Positions 1 through 11,600 of a DNA stretch of 64,000 nucleotides are shown in pieces; positions within the stretch are counted from its first letter, which is position 1; the number at the start of each line of letters is the position of its first letter. Where the stretch lies: contig KV425575.1 of NCBI GenBank assembly GCA_001632425.1, forward strand, positions 243,462 to 307,461, in the 5' to 3' direction. The notes beneath the pieces were generated by a model. The model did no database searches. It saw nothing but the letters and a program-made list of their open reading frames with translations, and had not been told where the DNA came from. The translations under genes and the position numbers were made by a program. This stretch comes from Neolentinus lepideus HHB14362 ss-1. Lineage: Eukaryota > Basidiomycota > Agaricomycetes > Gloeophyllales > Gloeophyllaceae.

Positions 1-132
1 GTAGGCGCAATCAATGATATTATTACATGATCACAACGGGCGTCCCTGTACATTGACACTAGATGCTACAAGTTTCATAAAATCTCCCTTCGACAGAAGT
101 AATCCAGATAAGTCCATAGAGGGTCTGACATT

Positions 133-1062
133 CTAATAGTCGTAGAAAACCAATGCCCTCAGTTCGATGGACTCCCTAAAAGGAGCGTCGGGAGGGGTCG
201 TGGAATCTTCAAAGCCAGTGTGCGGCGTGAACTTCGCAACGCCGTCCTTAGAGTCGAAGCTGGACAACTTACTTCAGCTCGCGCACGTATTGGAACCTGT
301 CTCGACTTACCACTTGATCAGGACAAACTCATCCGGCGTCATGCCCCTCAAGTACTTCCACTTATGTCCGGGATTAAATTTGATGCTCATCGTCTCCCCA
401 TTGTAATCTGGATACTTCAAAGTCGTCGGCACAGCATCCTCCTTCGCGTTGACGCTGTTGAAGTCACAGAATGCCAGCGGCCAGTCGAGCGCAGCGTGCT
501 TGATCGGGCGCCAGAGGTTGATGATCTGGAAGCGGCGCTGGACGAGCTGCGGGGCCTCCGAGGCCGGGAGGTGTCGGTGCACACGACGGGTCGCAGAGTC
601 GGTGGTCTGGTCGACGTGGACACGGCCGACGGGCTGACGCTTGTCTGGCGTGTCTACCGTCTGGTCTGGTCTCCTACGGCGGATTGCTACAAAAACAAGC
701 TAAGTAAATTGAAAGTATGGCAGCAATGAGGAGGACGACTCACTGTGGTCGAAGAAGACAACTTGGCTTGCACCGGTGAGTTCCTTGATCAACTCAGCGC
801 TCTCCGGGTAGTACTCCTCCTGGATCTTCGCGTCGTCAGTGAACTCAGTGTGCTTCGAGGGGCGCGTGTAGAACTGGAATCCGTTCTTGTCAAGCGTGAA
901 CTCCTGCTCCCTGCCCCGCACGTTCTCGATGTCCAACACATGTTCAGCAACACCAAAGTTGTTTCGGCGCTCTCCATTAGCAGGAGCGTTGATATTCTGC
1001 CATGGCTTGGACCCGTCTTCCGGAGGAACAAAGTAGTAAAGTTTGGCTGGCACAGTCGACAT
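133..1062 (-). CDS. CmcJ/AsaB-type oxidoreductase
   Basis: Two exons, 744..1062 and 133..686, join across a 57-bp GT-AG intron to give about 290 residues. The junction restores FFDHTIRRRRPD, the conserved core block of the CmcJ/NvfI/AsaB (GA4-desaturase-like) family. Further matches are the early LYYFVPPEDGSKPW, the middle PLAFCDFNSVN, and the C-terminal KYLRGMTPDEFVLIKWYDS. Known members are non-haem oxidoreductases, or are annotated as hydroxylases/desaturases or methyltransferases, often in secondary metabolism. The substrate cannot be told from sequence. The start is the ATG at 1062 because its N-terminus matches the family. No biosynthetic core enzyme lies next to it, so a cluster role is unsupported. 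Family assignment is firm; the reaction is not. Confidence 0.85.
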
Positions 1063-1132
1063 CTCGCAAGCTGGGAAAGGTTATCTGTCTCGAGTCTGAA
1101 CCGAATGACTTAATACATGTCTTCCGTCAGCT

Positions 1133-1735
1133 TTATACCCGACTTGCATTATACCATGGAAAATCCGATGACGTGCTGCGAGACCAAGGAAACGCAATCC
1201 GGGAGACCTCGTAAGCTGACCAAGGGAGCGTTCCCAGCCCGAACGTACTTAATAAGACTGAGAAAGGTCTACGCCGTTCTACCGCTGACTGATCCCGCCA
1301 GGCGTTCTTGGAATGATATAATGCATATGTTGAAGGGTGACGCGGAGTGTCACACGTGGGAAACTTACGAAATAGCAGTAAATCAAATAATATAAAATAC
1401 TCTTGCTTCATGGACAGAATATACGCTAAGCTCGCCCCCTCTCGTTTGGCAAAGGTCATAACACTATTTTCCTGGACGTTATAATACTGCTTGCCAATGA
1501 TGATCTGATTGTCGCTGGGGTGCGGACATCTCATCACGACCTAGGGCTGAAGGGAGGGTAAGTTTCGCAAGCAAATATCAAAGTCGAGGGCCACCTCTCG
1601 AATGCTGAAATCGTAGTGGTCGAGTAATGAGGGCCGCAGCATCATGCCACTAGGTCTCAAGATCTCATGGCCAATAATGTGTGTAGAGCCGGCAGGCATC
1701 CGGACGATATCGATTGATTGGCAATGTTGGCACAT
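1133..1735 (-). pseudogene. Possible ORF interrupted by one in-frame TAG
   Basis: A minus-strand reading frame from 1735 gives 64 residues (start MCQHCQSIDIVRMPAG) and meets one TAG near 1541. The same frame then stays open for over 130 codons. No GT-AG intron that would remove the stop is obvious. I recognise no domain. It could be a decayed gene, the 3' end of a gene with unseen exons, or chance. Low confidence. Confidence 0.2.
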
Positions 1736-1907
1736 AACCTGGGCGTAATATCTTGTCTCGTTGATTCGCTGTTCCCGCTGATTTCAAACAAACGGAGCTA
1801 CACAGTGCAAAACATGAAATAGCCCCTATACATTGTTGCGAGCGTTCACGTGACTCAGCATGATTCGCGATCCATCTTTACAAGTAAATAATGTACATTC
1901 AACGACC

Positions 1908-2432
1908 ATGGCTCACCACGCTCTGTCACCTGTGACAGAGCGTAGTTATGGAATAGTACTTGTGCGCCCCTCCAGCGCGAACCCTACCTCACTCAAATCC
2001 AAAGACGTTGAAGTGCTGCTTATCCACCAGCACCTCCGGCCTGGACCTCGTCTTCCTTCAAACTCACTGATGTCCTTACCATCGAGCTTCATCGCCCTTC
2101 CCAAAGGCCACAAAGAGCCTGCCGATTCCACCGATCTCGCTGCCGCTGTCCGTGAGCTGCACGAGGAGACGGGACTGGGTATGTCCAGAATCTTGTGCGG
2201 CGAGAAGGCAATCAAAGAGCGCTACACGAACCCGCGCAACGGTAAAGAGAAGGAGAACACATTCTGGATTGGGCTGGTAGAGGGAAACGGAGAGAGAGTG
2301 AAGATACAAGTGGAAGAGGTTGAGGGTGCGGAGTGGGAACGGATGGAGGAGGCGATAGTGAAGGTCACGTACGAGGAGACAAAGGCAGTGCTGAGGGAGG
2401 CTGCCAGGATGTTGGATGAGGAACAGGAGTAG
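1908..2432 (+). CDS. NUDIX hydrolase
   Basis: Single-exon ORF of 174 residues from the ATG at 1908; an in-frame ATG at 1860 would add 16 residues. I prefer 1908 because its context (cgaccATGgct) is good and the family begins close to this point. The Nudix box is visible as LPKGHKEPADSTDLAAAVRE followed by LHEETGL, with the catalytic REL-HEET helix intact and one extra residue in the spacer of the usual G-x5-E-x7-REUxEExGU pattern. Upstream LLIHQHLRP and the C-terminal EVEGAEW strand fit the fold. Short fungal proteins of this kind resemble diadenosine or diphosphoinositol polyphosphate hydrolases, but the substrate is inferred only from family. Probably cytosolic: no signal peptide or membrane helix is seen. 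Confidence 0.85.
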   Translation: MAHHALSPVTERSYGIVLVRPSSANPTSLKSKDVEVLLIHQHLRPGPRLPSNSLMSLPSSFIALPKGHKEPADSTDLAAAVRELHEETGLGMSRILCGEKAIKERYTNPRNGKEKENTFWIGLVEGNGERVKIQVEEVEGAEWERMEEAIVKVTYEETKAVLREAARMLDEEQE

Positions 2433-3952
2433 CAGTAATAATGATCGGTACCAGATGCTGAGCGCAGAGAGGCAAATGGATCAGCCGTCGCGCAGCAAGA
2501 TAGATGGATACGTGTGATGCTGCGGATTCATACCCTTAAGTCCCATTTGTCGCTACATCGACCGAACACTAGCGAGACCTCGGCTCAGCTGCACTCCCCA
2601 GGAGTTTGTTCGCAGCCTAGATGAGCGCAAGCGGTAGTTCAGGTGAATCACCTGTCCTCGTAGTAAGGTACGTAACGCAAGTATAGTCGCAAACACCTGC
2701 AAGAAAACTCAACGTCCTAAGTGCGGTCCGGTCAACAATCCGCATTCCTTCCCCCCGAAATGCGTGGACAACTCACTGAAGATTTCCCTGAGCCTGTGTG
2801 CTCTGATTAATTAGATATAATCATACTAAATGACGCGCAGAATAATGCCGTTTACAGCTTAGGGTCAGACGCAGCCTCCGGAATTCAAGGATTGTGTACG
2901 CACAGAACGATAGAGGCTGGGTTTAGCGTCCAGTCCTACATAATTGCTTCCACTATCAATTCGTTTGCGATACTTACGGCAAGCACAGGTTCACGACGAA
3001 GACGTGCCACAGCCCCGACCCTCGGGCCCGGCCATTATCTCGCTCCCATTCCACGTAGAAGTACGGTGAAGATTTCGACAGATAAAGAATGGGTTTCGCT
3101 TTAAGTGCTGTCAACACGAGACGCAGCCTTCATCGATATCCTTGCCGCTTCGCAAAAAGACGCTGGGCATTGCCTCGAGGGTCCACGCGGCGTGACGCAC
3201 TTTCAAACCTCGTTATCTAGAAAGTTTATTTGGAGCTCGAATCATACTTGTTGAACCGTCCCGCAAATTTATTGATGTACACCGTCTGAGTGCCGAATGC
3301 ATGTCAAAAGTAAAATCAATGGCTTACGAAGGCGATGAATCAAACCACTGGGTCAGGGTAAAGCGAAAAGGGACTGGACAGGGTAATGGCCATGGTAGTT
3401 AGTTGTCAAGTTCACTGCCATTTTGGGCTCTCCAGCGCCGAGGGACTCGGGAGACTCGAGCTCATTTCGTCTCCGTTCAAAAATCTTGACTTGGCTTCCG
3501 TTTACCACCCAGAGTATCAATCGGTGATCTAAGACCGAGCACCTCCAAATGAGCACTGAGTATTCATGGGGATAAGCTGGTTCTCCCAATATCTGCATCT
3601 ACACTATACAATTGATCAGAATGCGAAGACAAGCACGAGCGGTACACTGAACAGGAAAGGCAATTCTTGCTTCAAAGCTTCCGGGGGCTGTGTATTACGT
3701 TGTGCGCAGGCGGACGCATGCCAAATATACATCTATGAACCTGTCATTAGAGTTCGACTAATGCTACTACTATTGTACAAATTATTGAACACGGGGTATG
3801 GCTACACGATGATAAATGCGACAGAGAGTTAGATGGGAGAGTAGATAAACACAAGAGACAGAGTGGATCGGATAAGTAGAGTAGAACAAGATAGTGAGCA
3901 TGCATAGTGTGGTGACGGGCATTAGGTGAAAGAGTCCGGGGTAACCTATAGT
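2433..3952. other. Intergenic, no supported gene
   Basis: About 1.5 kb between the NUDIX gene and the end of the C2H2 gene. Only short, overlapping ORFs without recognisable motifs occur, and I could not build a spliced gene from them. Confidence 0.5.
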
Positions 3953-5209
3953 CTAATAAGCGGCGAGAAGGGGAGTTGACGGGTAGCGCTTGACTGCCAC
4001 AATTACGCAGTGCCTGTCAACGCCCATCAGTTCACTCCCGCGCGCCGAGGGGACAACTAGGCACCCACCATTGTGCTGCTCTTCCCTATCGTGGATTCTC
4101 TGGTGACGCTTGAGATCGTTCATGCGGGCGAAGGCTTTCGAGCATCCGATGTACTCGCACTGGTACGGTCTTTTGCCCTCATGTGCCGTCATATGGCCTA
4201 TCAAGTTCGCCTTCCTAGTGAAGGTCGACCCGCACACCTCACAAACATGGGGCGCGGGCTTCTCCCGTCGCTTCTCACTTGCCTGCTTGATTGCAGGCGT
4301 CGTCACCTGCGGGCGAGCGACATTGATCCCCTGCGTCGGCTGCGCACCCAGATTATGCACACCATCCTCCTCCTTGAGCCTCATGCTGACCAAAGACAGA
4401 TCGAGGTCGCTGTTCCCTCCTGCAGGGCTAGAGTTCACACTGCTGTATGGCGAGGGCCGGCGCGACGAGCGCGTGCTCCCAAGGGAGGAGTTGCGCGAAA
4501 CCGGCCGGCCACGGTAACTATCGAAGGGTACGTGGAGCGACGTGTCAAACGGAGGATCGAACAGGACACCGGTACCGCCAGGGTATCGATCGTACAACTG
4601 CGGATTCGGTGCATGGTCCGAGTGCGACCGGCGGTGACCCAACATTGGCTGGGGAGAGAGCAGCCCGTTGGAGGAATAGTCGTGGCCCTGGTTGGCAGGT
4701 GGGTGCACATCGGAGACACTGCGCGGACGACTGCGCGTCTGCGAACTGGGGAGTAGACGCCCGTTGTCATCAAGTGGGGAGATATTGACGGAGGACTGTC
4801 CGTTGAAGGTCTCCGAACCGGAGGCGGAATGGGGGGATTCGGGGTCGGAGAGCATGGCGTCGCTGAACCCATGCAGGCCCGTATTGTAGGCAGGTTGGGC
4901 AGGGTAAGGGGAGGGAGAGCAGGATGAGTCTGGACAGTTGATCAGTACAGTATTCCGCGTTGTGTTAGAATGATCCTGCATACTCAGGCTCCGCGACAAG
5001 TAATCGTCGAAAGCGTCGTCCCCAGCCGGGGTGGTGATAATGGGGGGCACAGCAGTGTTAATCTGCAAGGTGTTCACGTAGAGTTGGGAGTCGTTATTGT
5101 ACATATGCCCGGTCATGTACTCGGGTCTTTCGTCGGTGTTCACAGGGAAGTGACCACTGACGAAAGCATCACCGGGCAGAGCGTTATAGTCGCCAAAGGC
5201 TCCAGCCAT
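3953..5209 (-). CDS. Two-finger C2H2 transcription factor
   Basis: Uninterrupted 418-residue ORF. Two adjacent C2H2 fingers lie near the C-terminus, at about residues 321-343 (C-x2-C, H-x3-H) and 350-373 (C-x4-C, H-x3-H), joined by a TGEKP-like linker, EGKRPY. The first 300 residues are Ser/Pro/Asn-rich and predicted disordered, with repeated Arg-Ser motifs such as RSRPRSVSDV and HRRSHSD. A PPIITT stretch near residue 58 loosely resembles a calcineurin-docking PxIxIT site. This layout recalls Crz1/Prz1-type calcineurin-responsive factors, but the finger sequences are not diagnostic and target genes are unknown. Likely nuclear. A small intron near the C-terminus cannot be excluded. Confidence 0.8.
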   Translation of the reverse strand: MAGAFGDYNALPGDAFVSGHFPVNTDERPEYMTGHMYNNDSQLYVNTLQINTAVPPIITTPAGDDAFDDYLSRSLSMQDHSNTTRNTVLINCPDSSCSPSPYPAQPAYNTGLHGFSDAMLSDPESPHSASGSETFNGQSSVNISPLDDNGRLLPSSQTRSRPRSVSDVHPPANQGHDYSSNGLLSPQPMLGHRRSHSDHAPNPQLYDRYPGGTGVLFDPPFDTSLHVPFDSYRGRPVSRNSSLGSTRSSRRPSPYSSVNSSPAGGNSDLDLSLVSMRLKEEDGVHNLGAQPTQGINVARPQVTTPAIKQASEKRREKPAPHVCEVCGSTFTRKANLIGHMTAHEGKRPYQCEYIGCSKAFARMNDLKRHQRIHDREEQHNGGCLVVPSARGSELMGVDRHCVIVAVKRYPSTPLLAAY

Positions 5210-6383
5210 TGTGTAGCAAGACTAGAGTGGTGTGGCTGGAATGGAGATTGAGGAGGACGAGGTGAGCTAGGGAGTATCTGTGTGAGCGGGTGCGATGGAG
5301 AGGATGGAGGAAAAGGCAAGAGGGCTGCGCGAACGAATCCATTCTTTATAGCAGTCAGATACGGCTCCGAGGACGGAAAAGGATAGCAGTACAAGATGCA
5401 TAGCTTGCATAGCTACATGACCAAAATACCACGCGAGAAGGACAAGATGATTTCCACCGGTGTCTGTTGGAGACGGTCCGAGGGGAGGCGTGCGCGCCGT
5501 GTGTGCCTGGCCTAAAATGCCTCGCTTGCTCCCATCCAGGCTTCCTGGCGCTTGGACGGGCGCTTAAAGGACAGGATAACAAATGTATTCTGTAAACTGC
5601 ATGAGGCAGTGGGATGTCAGCCCAGAAAGCCGGAGGGCCGCTGTAAGTTGTAAATAGATCAAGCTTCCCCGCCAACCGATGAACAAAAGATTTCACCCAC
5701 CGTCCAAGTTACCGCTCCTTGCTCGGAACGATCTACATCATGATCAGACCAGGCTAACATGTCATCAAATCCATACGAAGTGGTCGTTGCTATGGACAAA
5801 TTGGGGCCCCAATCATGCGTGTTACAGTACTCTGCCTTGACAGAAGAGACAATGAGTCTTCACGGTACGAGCGCGACGAGCGTGAGCCAACCGACAGTGG
5901 TGCGACCACGTGGCACTATGTATTATGCCATGAAAGGAAAGTACTGTAACTTGAAGGGTGTGTGGGATAGGAAGCTGTCGCCCATCTCCCTAGCTCGAGA
6001 TGCTCATAGTGCAAGGATCGTTCTTGCTAGATGCAGAATATTCCAAACCTGGTATGCGATCTGCTTCCGGGCCAGGATACGTCGGAGAAAGGAATGTCCC
6101 ATATTCCATCTACTACTCGCTTCACGATTACGGCAGGATCGCCTTTGTTTTATTGATCTCTCTGCGAATCATTAAAGGGTGCTCATAACGCTCCCACTGC
6201 CTTGATTCGATAGAGAAATCTCAAATCATTAATCAACATTAGCGCCTGCACAGGATCCCGTTCGTAACACGCCCATTCGTCGAAGTCTCAAGGCTATGAC
6301 ATTTCCTGACACGAGGCAGCGTAGGTGTCTGTAGACGTTTTCTACCAAGAAGTGAAACCGTGGCGTCCAACTCGTCGTTCGGA
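5210..6383. other. Upstream region of the C2H2 gene, no supported gene
   Basis: Contains the 5' flank of the C2H2 gene. A plus-strand ORF at 5759..6175 (138 codons) has no recognisable domain and no splice structure I could confirm, so I do not call it. Confidence 0.4.
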
Positions 6384-7260
6384 TTAGCGCCCCTCTAGCT
6401 TGGTCTCAATCCAGAATTCCTGAAATATGGAGTAGAAGACATCAGCTCCGCCGTCCGCGGCGACCCTGCATATTTGGTACGGCCATTCTTCGGAATGCTT
6501 GTACAGTACATCGGGATCCTCGTGGATGGCGCGGCAACAGCGCATCGCATCTCATGTACACGTATGCAGGTACGTGACAGTATATCTTGTTACGATCCAG
6601 GTCCCCGGGCCGAAGGCCAAGTTCACTCCACGTCTGTACGTGTGTTTCATATACACGTTCCACGTATTGTTCTCTAACTATACTATAGGTATTTATGTCT
6701 GCGTATCTTCCATCACATCACAAAGATAAGCCTTAGGTGCGTATCTCGAAATAACCTGCCAAGGATGCTCATTATAGTTCCTAGTCTGAGCAGCCAGGAC
6801 CCACTTGTCAGGGGCGTGTTGCGCCCACAGCGTTTGTAAAGGGATGATAATCGCTGTAATACAATCGGAGCAGCGGGGTTGGACTCCGCTGACCAGGAAA
6901 ACGGTCCTTCGTTCCATCTGTCCACAGGTTACGTCCGCCATCGCCCGAACCTATGGAATTCCATTGCTACATGATCTAACTATCTAGGGACGGCCACAAC
7001 TTCCCCCATTTCGCAGAGCTCACCCCTCATTGCTCTATCATTGTGTTACTGAGTGGTACTCTCCTCTCTTCATCTAACACGAGAACCTACTCGCCCCTGG
7101 ACTTACGCCAATCGCCACGGACACATCGGTGTCCATATATCAATGACCATTGATCCGTGCCGGGCAAGATCTGTTCGCCGTATTCCAATTCTGGCGATAA
7201 ATTTTCAACTTCAGTTGGCATCCTAAGAGAAGCCGCTGTCCCGAGAATTCGAAGCGTAGA
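6384..7260 (-). CDS. Unrecognised spliced protein (3' exons)
   Basis: The last exons join cleanly. Exon 6384..6550 ends in TAA. A 43-bp intron precedes exon 6594..6677, and a 44-bp intron (6678..6721) precedes an exon starting at 6722 and running upstream. The joined tail reads APKAYLFREQYVERVYETHV, then TWSELGLRPGDLDHAMRCC, then YQICRVAADGGADVFYSIF, and ends in KLEGR. The composition and phase-correct joins look like a real protein. A further exon near 7085-7225 (MPTEVENLSPELEYGEQIL) ends at a good GTAAGT donor but could not be joined with confidence. I recognise no domain. The 5' end is unresolved, and the gene may extend toward 8.2 kb or be decayed. Confidence 0.4.
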
Positions 7261-9293
7261 GGAAAGACAAAGGAGCCCAATTCTGCGAGACAGGGTGTGA
7301 GGTCAGAAGACCCTCAGGATACCTGCCTATCGACCTCAGGAGGCGGACGGAACGGCCATCGATGGGAATTTCGTACGTGGCGTCGATCCGATACAACGTT
7401 AGCGTAAGGCGTACCGCAGGTATGGGCCATATCTCAACGCAATCTGTCCGAGTCGGTGAGCAGGCTTCATCGCTCGGCACGTGTAGTTACGTCAATTTCC
7501 CAGCAGAACTCAGTAGATATGGACCGTATCCGCCATGGGCGCTCTGCTCCAAGAAGTAGAGGTCAGAGGGGCATGGATAAACCCGAAGCGCAGCTAACGA
7601 CGCCCACAATCAGTATGTAACAGTTGACACGGGTGCCAGTCTTCAAACTCGAACATTGATCGAGCCGGCAGGTATACTTCTGGGACATAAGCGAGAGGGG
7701 AGGGTCTCGGACAACTCCGGTCGGGATCTCTGGCGTCGCAACAGGGAGGGGTGCACGGAATGTACCGGACATAGTTGGACACGATCCAACCGTCGGTGGG
7801 TGCACTTCATCACTGTCCGTCGATTCTCCCAGCAGATTCCAACGCTGAGTGGTCAATTGTACCGAAGGGTCCTCAGGCAACCACTTCTGCAGAGAGCGAA
7901 CTCGGATTCCCCCGAAGGATGGCAAGTAGGGACTGTAGGAATCGCGTTCCCGCCTCCATTGCTCTCAGAGACGTGCCTTGCTGTATTCGGGAAATCCCTT
8001 GTGGCATTCACAGCATTCACACCCGATACAGTAGGGACCACTGGCACGAAAAATCGAGCGGATTTCGTAAGGCACAGGCAGGCGACATCGCGACCCAGCA
8101 CAAGCGCGGAAGACGCCGTACAGGACCTGACAATCAAGATCAATAGTGGCGTTCTTGTAGGATTCCTCGAAGCATAACAAAAGTCCCAGGTCCAGAGCGC
8201 GTTCAGGTCCGACCCCTCCTAGACTCATTTTTTCCGAGGCTATGTCAAGGCTCCGATCCTGCTGAGCCGAGCGGTTGGTTAGAGCACAATCAGATACAGG
8301 GTCCTCTATATCATCGGAGGTGAAAGATACTCGAAATCCGTCGATTCTGCAAACCTTCCAGCCCCAGGATTAGAACCAATCCGTAGACAAAGGAAGCCAA
8401 AGAAACTGAATGGCCATCAGCTTCGTACGGCAATGTGCGGAGGACGTACCCATCCGGAACGCGATGGTCATCATGGCTGCATCTACCACAAGATTCTCCA
8501 AACTTCGATCACAGCCCTATGTAACACGTATACATTCACTCGCCCTCTATACCATCATCCCGAAGTCCCTTCTCCCTATGCCGGACGGAAAGGTCCGGAC
8601 TGCTGCAATTGTAGACATTTTTGACAATACTACGATACTCACGGAGGTATCCGCGGATTTCTGTGTCGACAGTACTAGTCCGAGACGGGTAGCTGTAATG
8701 TTGGAAGCATCCGTACCTCAGCCTGCAGGACTAACTCCGGTTGGATTCAGATTGTTCTGCTGAGCAAAGCTTGAAGATGGACTTGACATATCTCTCACCC
8801 TGTAAGTTTCCAAGTACGGTGTCGGACATGTCCTGGCTCGGACGATCGAGCATGTCGTTGACTGCATGTGAGGACACCGCAAAGATGCCAAACTCATTCC
8901 CAGCAGCATCAGAGCCCCCGGACCTCCGTCCTGACGACGAAACGTTAATATTTTAATCCTTTCATCTTCTCCCCATGGTCGGAATGAAACATCTGCAACT
9001 GATTTGCTTCTTGTTCCATCCCGTATGATGACGCTTGTTCACAAGACTGCCCATACGGACTTGCCACAGGCAAAGTGTAAATATTCGAACTGTTTCACTT
9101 GATACAATGCCAGTCCACGGAACCACATGATCTCCTTATTTCGATCGCATAGCCTAGCCTTACATGCTTTCGACAATATTAGCCCGTCGATCGCTCCGAG
9201 AGTCTTCTTCAGAATATGGGCAACAACCCAAGTTGACGCACGGTATTGGCGCTTTGGATGATCAACGTCATGGGTACAGCTATATTCCAGATA
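7261..9293. other. Unresolved region between two spliced genes
   Basis: Many short minus-strand ORFs (for example near 7563..7925 and 7965..8228) show no domain. They may be exons of the upstream part of the 6.4-kb gene or relics. No convincing plus-strand gene was found. Confidence 0.35.
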
Positions 9294-10070
9294 TCAGTAA
9301 CAATAGACATGCACTTCTAAGAGAGATAGAGAAGTTGTCGTACCTACGGAGCTCAACCAGATGAGCGTCCTAGCAACAGAATCGATGAACTCGAGTTATC
9401 GGCGGGGACAAAGGGAACAGCGCACCTCAGGTGGGCCTGATTAGTGGTCGTGCCGTTGATGTAAACGTAGTTGTACAACACTCTCAGGGTGATGCTATGT
9501 GGCAGTGGAAGTTCATGGGAGAGAAATGAGGCTGAAGGGAAACCTACAATGCGATGGATGCAATATTGACCGCCTTATTGGAGAGTCTGGCATGGTTACC
9601 CAAGGCCTACAACGTTCGTAGCCATCATTAAGTGTGCATTCTGACAACGATGAAAAGACTAACAACAGCGCCAATCCACAGCGGTAAAATCTCGTTCCCA
9701 TTCTATAATATAAACGGGTTTGAGAGCTGGAAAAATAATCCAATTTTGCTGCTCACCAAATGAGCACCCTCCATTCTCGCAACGCGGTTTGCTACTTCAG
9801 GGGAGGTACCCGCGTCCTTACCAATTTTCTGAGTATTCGCACGGGGTTGTACCCTAACTCTTAATTAGCACCAAGCTACGGTATGGTCGAGAGACTGCAA
9901 GGCACTTGTTGTATCCTATGGTTTGATCCATGAGGCGCACCTACCTCGGAGTCAGACACACAACACATAGAGCGCAGGATACCAACCTTCATTTTCATAG
10001 GATAAAAGGTGGTAAGCCACACAACCGGAATCGAGTAAATGGCAAGTGGCGTGGAGAGCGTAATGGGCAT
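9294..10070 (-). CDS. MAPEG-domain membrane protein
   Basis: Seven short exons (9987..10070, 9906..9940, 9757..9853, 9664..9702, 9548..9606, 9426..9482, 9294..9369) all join in phase to give 148 residues. The product begins MPITLSTPLAIYSIPVVWL (first membrane segment). It continues YNKVQPRANTQKIG, then NRVARMEGAHLNGNEILPLW, VLYNYVYINGTTTNQAHLR and TLIWLSSV. The PRA, ARMEGAHLNG-E and YN-YVYIN blocks are those of MAPEG proteins (eicosanoid/glutathione metabolism), which have four membrane helices and sit in ER-type membranes. Fungal members are mostly uncharacterised, so glutathione-linked activity is only a family inference. A TATA box lies about 80 bp upstream. Length matches the family. Confidence 0.85.
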
Positions 10071-10146
10071 TGTGGCGGTCGGTCGTGATCAGAGTCAGAC
10101 TGGGGCGGGAGAGAGGGAAGGGGGAACAAAAGAGTTATGAGACCTC

Positions 10147-10157
10147 CTTATATATAC
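10147..10157 (-). promoter_or_regulatory. TATA box of the MAPEG gene
   Basis: On the minus strand the sequence reads GGGTATATATAAGGAG, about 80 bp upstream of the MAPEG start codon. Spacing and orientation fit a core promoter. Confidence 0.6.
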
Positions 10158-10369
10158 CCTTGGGCCGGTCTTGCAGTAATATATGTGCGTCATTGACGTT
10201 CAGTCAACTTGTGAAGACAGCCAAGTGCCATTCGCGTCGGAAAGGGTATTCTGGTTCCCTTATTGGGAGTAATCGGGAGATACTTCATTTTGCTTCCGAG
10301 TCTTCCCGAGTGGTTCGAACTGTGGGCGGCCATCATAAGACCCACTACAAACACCTAGAGACATTAATA

Positions 10370-11600
10370 TTAATGTCCATGACCCACGTATTGTACTAGC
10401 GGTACATGTTGCGAGTAGCATATCAATACACAGAACCTGGGTATAAAATACATCAAGATGGTCAGGCTGGAAGGCCGACCCAATAATACAACACTTGTCC
10501 CTGAGTCCGCGAGCTATAAGCGTAACAGCGAGGGTTACAGGAACTGAACTCACCGTGCTATTGTCTTTCTGGACAATCTTCCTATTGACGAGGACGATCA
10601 GACACTTATTCACACGTGCCTGGTTAAGGTCTGGAGGAGCGACTAAGTCGTGCACTGCGGATGAGATCAGATATTGTAGATCAGTTTCGCGGCGCATCAA
10701 CTTACGTCGAATGCCTTGACCCGCTCTATCCATCAGAGGCGTTATGACCATCTCGATATGGCGTCGAAGGGTCTGTAGAGTTACTTAGCGTCTCCATCAC
10801 CGCTAGACCGAGGACGCAACTCACGGGGTCGTTACCCCGGTACTCCAACGGCAGCGCGTGTACCACTTTCTCAATGAATAGCTATAGATAAAATCATCAG
10901 GACAGATTGACAGGACGGGCGCAATCCCACTAACTGCCCGCTCTTTCTTCTCTTTCGCGGTAAGCTTTGGTTTCCCCTTCTTCTTGACCTTCGGCGCTGG
11001 TTCAGGAGGCGTCCGACTTGACGGTAATGCCATAAATGTAGTATTATCCGCGGCATATGTCGTTTCGCCGGGTCCTTCTGTAGCAGTAGTGGTCTTATCT
11101 GATCTTGAAGGTTCGGCCTCGCCTGGAGGTGGTTGGGCAGCAGACAGAGCTTCATCCTCTAAAGCAGCAGTCAGCTTAACACGTAAACAGAGGGTGTAGC
11201 ACAATCACTCACCAGCTCTCCGCTTTGCAAGCTCATAGGAGACTTCCGTCGGCTCCTGCAAAGGCATAGACCCTCAGTCTGCGCCCCCCCTTTCCCCCAC
11301 ATCGGTGCCTGCTTCTCTTACCTGCGTCCAGTCTACAGTCAACGAGTTCATACTCATCATATACAAGTACCCCGCAAACGCCTCATTGAACGTCTCCAAG
11401 CTCTCGCTCAGCTGCTTCAGGCCTTCGATGTTCGTCTGAAGCGCCTCCGCCTCGTCGAGTAGCTCCGACATCACGGGTTCGATGAAGCCGAGGCCATGCG
11501 GGGCGTCGGGGAAGGCATTTGAGCGAGAGAGAGCGAAGAGCGAGCCTTGGGAGATGCGCCGGAGGGGCGTTCGGTGGGGGGTAACGGGAGGTCCTGGCAT
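10370..11600 (-). CDS. DAM1: DASH complex subunit DAM1
   Basis: Exons 11322..11600, 11213..11255, 10935..11158, 10825..10881, 10706..10772 and 10554..10654 join in phase to give 257 residues, plus a short tail. The start (MPGPPVTPHRTPLRRISQG) and the block GFIEPVMSELLDEAEALQ, then LETFNEAFAGYLYMMSMNSL, are the conserved Dam1 domain. The later LPLEYRGNDPTLRRHIEMV and DLNQARVNKCLIVLVNRK match the basidiomycete C-terminal region. Dam1 is part of the outer-kinetochore DASH ring that couples chromosomes to microtubule ends. After residue 257 there is either a 40-nt intron (10514..10553) followed by an exon stopping at 10370, or simple read-through, so the last residues are uncertain. An ACGCGT box sits 15 bp before the start codon. 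Confidence 0.85.

Noticed and set aside
4073..4756. 227-codon plus-strand ORF
   Set aside because: Antisense shadow of the C2H2 transcription factor.
8261..8400. tRNA-like stretch (GCCGAGCGGTTGGTTAGAGC)
   Set aside because: It resembles a D-arm, but no matching acceptor stem, anticodon arm or T-arm could be folded.
10260..10751. 163-codon minus ORF first read as a cytochrome P450 fragment
   Set aside because: Splicing shows it contains the last exons of DAM1 read through introns.
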